From contig CAMFLJ010000041.1 of the NCBI GenBank assembly GCA_945957335.1, positions 1 to 16,320 on the forward strand: DNA of 16,320 nt. Reading direction: 5' to 3'. Positions 13,133-16,320 of this stretch are shown here, in pieces (position 1 is the first letter of the stretch; each line of letters begins with the position of its first letter). The translations under genes were made by a program, and so were the position numbers. This stretch comes from an uncultured Actinomycetes bacterium (GTDB lineage: Bacteria > Actinomycetota > Acidimicrobiia > Acidimicrobiales > Acidimicrobilacustridaceae). The notes beneath the pieces were generated by a model that was given only the letters and a program-made list of their open reading frames with translations, did no database searches and was not told the DNA's origin.

Positions 13133-14041
13133 ATGGCTGATCAGTTCAACGAAGGGCTCGTGGCTCGCGAGACCGGCACCCAGCTCGTGAAGCGGGGCCT
13201 CGCCGAGATGCTCAAGGGCGGCGTCATCATGGACGTCGTCGACCCCGAGCAGGCCCGCATCGCCGAGGACGCCGGCGCGGTCGCCGTCATGGCCCTCGAG
13301 CGGGTGCCCTCCGACATCCGCCGCGACGGCGGCGTGGCCCGCATGAGCGATCCCGAGATGATCGAGGGCATCAAGGCCGTCACCACCGTCCCGGTCATGG
13401 CCAAGGCCCGCATCGGCCACTTCGTCGAGGCCCAGATCCTCCAGGCCCTGGGCGTCGACTACGTCGACGAGTCCGAGGTCCTCACCCCGGCCGACGAGGC
13501 CCACCACATCGACAAGTGGGCCTTCACCGTGCCGTTCGTGTGCGGCGCCACCAACCTCGGCGAGGCCCTGCGCCGCATCTCCGAGGGCGCGTGCATGATC
13601 CGCTCCAAGGGCGAGGCCGGCACCGGCAACATCGTCGAGGCGGTCCGTCACATCCGGTCGATCCGGGGCGACATCCGCCGCATCACCCAGGCCGACTCGG
13701 CCGAGCTGTTCGACTGGGCCAAGAAGCTCCAGGCCCCGCTGCCGCTCGTGCAGGAGATCGCGGAGACGGGCGAGCTGCCCGTGCCGCTGTTCTGCGCCGG
13801 TGGCATCGCCACCCCCGCCGACGCCGCGCTGGTGATGCAGCTCGGTGCCGAGGCCGTGTTCGTCGGCTCGGGCATCTTCAAGAGCGACGACCCCGCCACC
13901 CGGGCCAAGGCCATCGTCGAGGCCACCACCAACTTCCGTGACGCCGACATCCTCGCCAAGGTCAGCCGTGGCCTCGGCCCGGCGATGCCCGGCCTCGAGA
14001 TCGGCACGCTCGACACCAAGCTCGCCGACCGGGGTTGGTGA
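13133..14041 (+). CDS. pdxS: Pyridoxal 5'-phosphate synthase, lyase subunit PdxS
   Basis: The protein has 302 aa, normal for the family. It is the (beta/alpha)8-barrel subunit that builds PLP from ribose 5-phosphate, glyceraldehyde 3-phosphate and ammonia delivered by PdxT; twelve copies form the core of the complex. Diagnostic blocks are GGVIMDVVDPEQARIAEDAG (the Asp of MDV binds substrate), ALERVPSDIR, VMAKARIGH with the first catalytic Lys, the MIRSKGEAGTG loop with the second catalytic Lys and phosphate-binding glycines, and PLFCAGGIATPADAALVMQL. The ATG at 13133 is chosen because it gives the standard N-terminus and lies at the predicted transcription start. pdxT follows after 59 bp. Confidence 0.98.
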   Translation: MADQFNEGLVARETGTQLVKRGLAEMLKGGVIMDVVDPEQARIAEDAGAVAVMALERVPSDIRRDGGVARMSDPEMIEGIKAVTTVPVMAKARIGHFVEAQILQALGVDYVDESEVLTPADEAHHIDKWAFTVPFVCGATNLGEALRRISEGACMIRSKGEAGTGNIVEAVRHIRSIRGDIRRITQADSAELFDWAKKLQAPLPLVQEIAETGELPVPLFCAGGIATPADAALVMQLGAEAVFVGSGIFKSDDPATRAKAIVEATTNFRDADILAKVSRGLGPAMPGLEIGTLDTKLADRGW

Positions 14042-14100
14042 GCGGCTCCGGCCGCCACCGTCACCACCACCTGTGACCACCGCCCGATCGGAGCCCCCAG

Positions 14101-14688
14101 GTGCCGGCCGCCCGCGTGGGCGTGCTGGCGCTGCAGGGCGCGTTCGCGCTGCACGTCAGGGCGCTGGCGCGCCTCGGTGTCGACGCCGTCGAGGTGCGCA
14201 CCCCGGCTGAGCTGGCCGGGGTCGACGCACTCGTGCTGCCCGGCGGCGAGTCGACCACGATGTCGAAGCTGCTCGAGTCCCAGCAGCTCTTCGAGCCCCT
14301 CGCCGAGCGCCTCGCCGGCGGCATGCCCGCCCTCGGCACCTGCGCCGGGATGATCCTGTTGTCGCGCGAGGTGCTCGACGGCCGCGCCGACCAGCGCAGC
14401 TTCGGCGCCATCGACATCGCCGTGCGCCGCAACGCCTTCGGCCGCCAGGTCGACTCCTTCGAGGCCGACCTCCAGGTCGTCGGCCTGCCCGAGGCGCCGG
14501 TGCACGCGGTGTTCATCCGGGCGCCGATCGTCGAGGAGGTGGGGGAGGGCGTCGAGATCCTCGCCCAGGTCGAGGGCGGCCGGCCGGTGGCCTGCCGCCA
14601 GGGCCCGGTCGTCGTCACCTCGTTCCATCCGGAGCTCTCGCCCGACCTCCGGGTCCACGAGCTGTTCCTGCGGGAGCTGGCAGCATGA
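14101..14688 (+). CDS. pdxT: Pyridoxal 5'-phosphate synthase, glutaminase subunit PdxT
   Basis: The protein has 195 aa. The GTG start has GGAG 7 nt upstream. It is a class I glutamine amidotransferase that hydrolyses glutamine and channels ammonia into PdxS. The visible triad is Cys in LGTCAGM and His/Glu in SFHPEL. The glutamine-binding GGEST motif and the LALQGAFALHVRAL start are typical of PdxT. The family usually has QGxxxEH near the start; here it reads QGAFALH. Position after pdxS gives full support. Confidence 0.97.
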   Translation: MPAARVGVLALQGAFALHVRALARLGVDAVEVRTPAELAGVDALVLPGGESTTMSKLLESQQLFEPLAERLAGGMPALGTCAGMILLSREVLDGRADQRSFGAIDIAVRRNAFGRQVDSFEADLQVVGLPEAPVHAVFIRAPIVEEVGEGVEILAQVEGGRPVACRQGPVVVTSFHPELSPDLRVHELFLRELAA

Positions 14689-14741
14689 CCGCGCCGTCGG
14701 CCACGCTGTTCGGCACCGCACGTCGCCAAAGGGGTACCTAG

Positions 14742-15491
14742 ATGTCCGGCCATTCCAAGTGGGCCACCATCAAGCACAAGAAGGGCGCCGCCGACAAGGC
14801 CCGCGGCAAGCTCTTCGCCAAGCTGATCCGCCAGGTCGAGGTCGCCGCGCGCGAGGGCGGCGGTGACCCGGACATGAACCCGACGCTGCGGACGATGTAC
14901 CAGAAGGCCCGCAGCGCCTCGGTGCCCCTCGACACCATCGAGAAGGCCATCAAGCGCGGCACCGGCGACCTCGAGGGCGTCATCTACGAGCAGATCACCT
15001 ACGAGGGCTACGCGCCCCACGGTGTCGCCATCCTGATCGACGTCCTCACCGACAACCGCAACCGCACCGGCAGCGACATCCGCACCGCGCTGAAGAAGAA
15101 CGGCGGCTCGATCGCCGAGCCCGGCGCCGTGTCGTGGCAGTTCGAGCGCAAGGGCGTCGTGATCATCCCGGCCACCGCCGACGAGGACTCCGTGATGCTC
15201 GCCGCCCTCGACGCCGGCCTCGAGGACCTCGTCGCCGAGGGCGACACCTGGCGCCTCACCACGGCGCCCACCGACCTGCCCGCGGTGCGCACCGCGCTGG
15301 AGGAGGCGGGGATCCCGATCGAGTCGGCCGACACCACCATGGTGTCGAGCACCGAGGTGATGCTCGACACGGCCGAGGCGGCCAAGTCGGTCCTGCGGGT
15401 CATCGACGCCCTCGAGGACAACGACGACGTGCAGGACGTCTACGCCAACTTCGACATCCCCGACGAGATCATGGCGACGGTCGAGGTCTAG
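14742..15491 (+). CDS. yebC: YebC/PmpR/TACO1 family protein
   Basis: The protein has 249 aa, full length. The ATG has AAAGGGG 7 nt upstream. The N-terminal signature SGHSKWATIKHKKGAADKAR and the block YEGYAPHGVAILIDVLTDN identify the family, with three domains in the usual order. It was long annotated as a DNA-binding transcription regulator; later work links YebC proteins, like mitochondrial TACO1, to translation of difficult (proline-rich) stretches. A pdxT-yebC neighbourhood is common in Actinomycetota, usually followed by ruvC. Here a peroxiredoxin starts 2 bp after the stop instead, so the usual ruvCAB link is broken on this side. Confidence 0.96.
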   Translation: MSGHSKWATIKHKKGAADKARGKLFAKLIRQVEVAAREGGGDPDMNPTLRTMYQKARSASVPLDTIEKAIKRGTGDLEGVIYEQITYEGYAPHGVAILIDVLTDNRNRTGSDIRTALKKNGGSIAEPGAVSWQFERKGVVIIPATADEDSVMLAALDAGLEDLVAEGDTWRLTTAPTDLPAVRTALEEAGIPIESADTTMVSSTEVMLDTAEAAKSVLRVIDALEDNDDVQDVYANFDIPDEIMATVEV

Positions 15492-15493
15492 AG

Positions 15494-15964
15494 GTGCCGA
15501 AGGCGGGAGACCCCGCCCCCGGGTTCACCCTCGAGGGCTCCGACGGCACCGCGGGTGGCCGTCGCTCGTACTCGCTCGACGACTACCGCGGCGAGCCCGT
15601 CGTGCTGGTCTTCTACCCGGCCGACAACTCGCCGGTCTGCACGGTGCAGCTGCGCTCCTACAGCGAGGACATCGCCTCGTTCGCCGACACCGGGGCCCAG
15701 GTCCTGGCCATCAGCCCGCAGTCGGTCGACGCCCACGAGGCCTTCGCCGCCGAGAACGGGGGCTTCGCCTTCCCGCTGCTCGCCGACACCGAGAAGGACG
15801 TCGGTCGGGCCTACGGCATCCTCGGGCCCATCGGCTTCTACCGGCGGTCGGTGTTCGTGATCGACCGGGAGGGCATCGTGCGCTGGGCCCACCGGGCCAC
15901 CGCGGGTCTCACCTTCCGGCCCGTCGACGAGATCGTCGCCGAGGTCCGCGCCCTCGACGCCTGA
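15494..15964 (+). CDS. Single-cysteine peroxiredoxin (AhpC/TSA, BCP-like)
   Basis: The protein has 156 aa. The GTG is 2 bp after the yebC stop, with GAGG 7 nt upstream. It would reduce hydrogen peroxide or organic peroxides in the cytosol. The N-terminus PKAGDPAPGFTLEGSDG and the active site PADNSPVC fit the P-x3-T/S-x2-C motif, with Cys49 as peroxidatic cysteine and an Arg in FYRRSVFVID as partner. Cys49 is the only cysteine; typical BCP proteins have a resolving cysteine 5 residues later, which here is Ser. It must therefore use an outside thiol such as mycothiol or a redoxin (inference). Translation is probably coupled to yebC. Confidence 0.92.
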   Translation: MPKAGDPAPGFTLEGSDGTAGGRRSYSLDDYRGEPVVLVFYPADNSPVCTVQLRSYSEDIASFADTGAQVLAISPQSVDAHEAFAAENGGFAFPLLADTEKDVGRAYGILGPIGFYRRSVFVIDREGIVRWAHRATAGLTFRPVDEIVAEVRALDA

Positions 15965-15973
15965 CGCTCGTCA
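15962..15973. other. Palindrome joining two convergent stop codons
   Basis: TGACG-CT-CGTCA carries the TGA of the peroxiredoxin on the plus strand and the TGA of the DUF4032 gene on the minus strand, 6 bp apart. The arms are too short for a good terminator on their own. Confidence 0.6.
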
Positions 15974-16320
15974 GGAGCGGTCGGGGCGGACGACGGGCAC
16001 CTCGGTGGTCGGCAGGTCGACGAAGGCCGCCTCGGCGGCCGAGCCCCCCGGCGGGCGGCGCTCGGCCAGCGCGGCCAGGGCCGGGGCGTCGCCGACGTCG
16101 TGGCCGGCCTGCTCGCTCAGCAACCACCGCACCTCGAGCAGGTCGCAGTAGGCCTGCACCGGGTCGCCCCGGCCGCCGAGCGCCTCGTGGGCCCGCTCGG
16201 TGCCGGGCGTGAACACGCCGACCATCCACTCGTGGGCGGCCAGCACCTCGGGCACCGGGTGGCCGCGCTCGTGCTCCCAGCGGGCACGGTGGGCGCGCAG
16301 GTCGCTGAGCAGCACCCGGG
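15971..16320 (-). CDS. C-terminal part of a DUF4032 protein (partial)
   Basis: About 116 codons are visible; the frame is open to the right edge, so the 5' part lies outside. A GTG at 16315 is only an internal codon. The segment SDLRAHRARWEHERGHPVPE, then AAHEWMVGVF, then LLEVRWLLSEQAGHDVG matches my memory of the conserved C-terminus of actinobacterial DUF4032 proteins. Their function is not established; the N-terminal part, not seen here, is kinase-like in some annotations. The last 30 residues are a variable Pro/Ala-rich tail. It converges on the peroxiredoxin with 6 bp between stops. Confidence 0.7.
   Translation of the reverse strand, partial: RVLLSDLRAHRARWEHERGHPVPEVLAAHEWMVGVFTPGTERAHEALGGRGDPVQAYCDLLEVRWLLSEQAGHDVGDAPALAALAERRPPGGSAAEAAFVDLPTTEVPVVRPDRS

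Noticed and set aside
12992..14080. 362-codon minus-strand frame opposite pdxS
   Set aside because: pdxS is unmistakable on the plus strand; the antisense frame has low-complexity Gly/Asp/His composition.
15134..15493. Upstream extension of the peroxiredoxin frame
   Set aside because: It lies inside yebC in another frame and is Arg/Gly/His-rich. The family N-terminus begins at GTG 15494.

Overview
The window is very GC-rich DNA from a Gram-positive, high-GC bacterium. GTG starts are common and genes are tightly packed. The gene order pgsA-patA-pimA, the pdxS-pdxT-yebC cluster and a DUF4032 protein point to Actinomycetota. A lineage outside the classic mycobacteria/streptomycetes, such as Acidimicrobiia, is my guess and is not proven by the sequence. 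I find 16 genes, one cut by the right edge, and no RNA gene, insertion sequence, CRISPR array or phage gene.

Region 1 (15-5272, + strand) is a four-gene run of exported proteins. In order they are: a secreted protein with an Ig-like repeat and a C-terminal WxL-like domain; a DUF916/WxLIP-type membrane protein; a single-pass membrane protein with a neocarzinostatin-like N-terminal domain; and a two-domain neocarzinostatin-like protein with a long threonine stalk and an LPFTG wall-sorting signal. The set looks like an actinobacterial counterpart of the Firmicutes WxL surface complexes, with new partners, and is the most interesting part of the window. A strong hairpin separates gene 1 from gene 2. 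Three hairpins in a row close the unit (5282-5377).

Region 2 (5547-8151, - strand) holds an EF-G-like GTPase that lacks the usual catalytic histidine, followed by a DinB-like four-helix protein. The 274-bp convergent gap between regions 1 and 2 holds only terminator-like hairpins; I see nothing between 5378 and 5492.

Region 3 (8350-11966, + strand) is the phosphatidylinositol mannoside pathway in order: a CDP-alcohol phosphotransferase (PgsA/PIP synthase), an acyltransferase (PatA-like) and mannosyltransferase PimA. They are followed by an M48-type membrane protease homologue that has lost its zinc-binding motif. The divergent gap upstream carries three CAGGC boxes on an exact 11-bp period.

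Region 4 (12106-15964, + strand) has a PAPS-type sulfotransferase with its own promoter, then pdxS (probably leaderless), pdxT, yebC and a single-cysteine peroxiredoxin. PdxS and PdxT together form the pyridoxal 5'-phosphate synthase. A convergent DUF4032 gene enters from the right edge.
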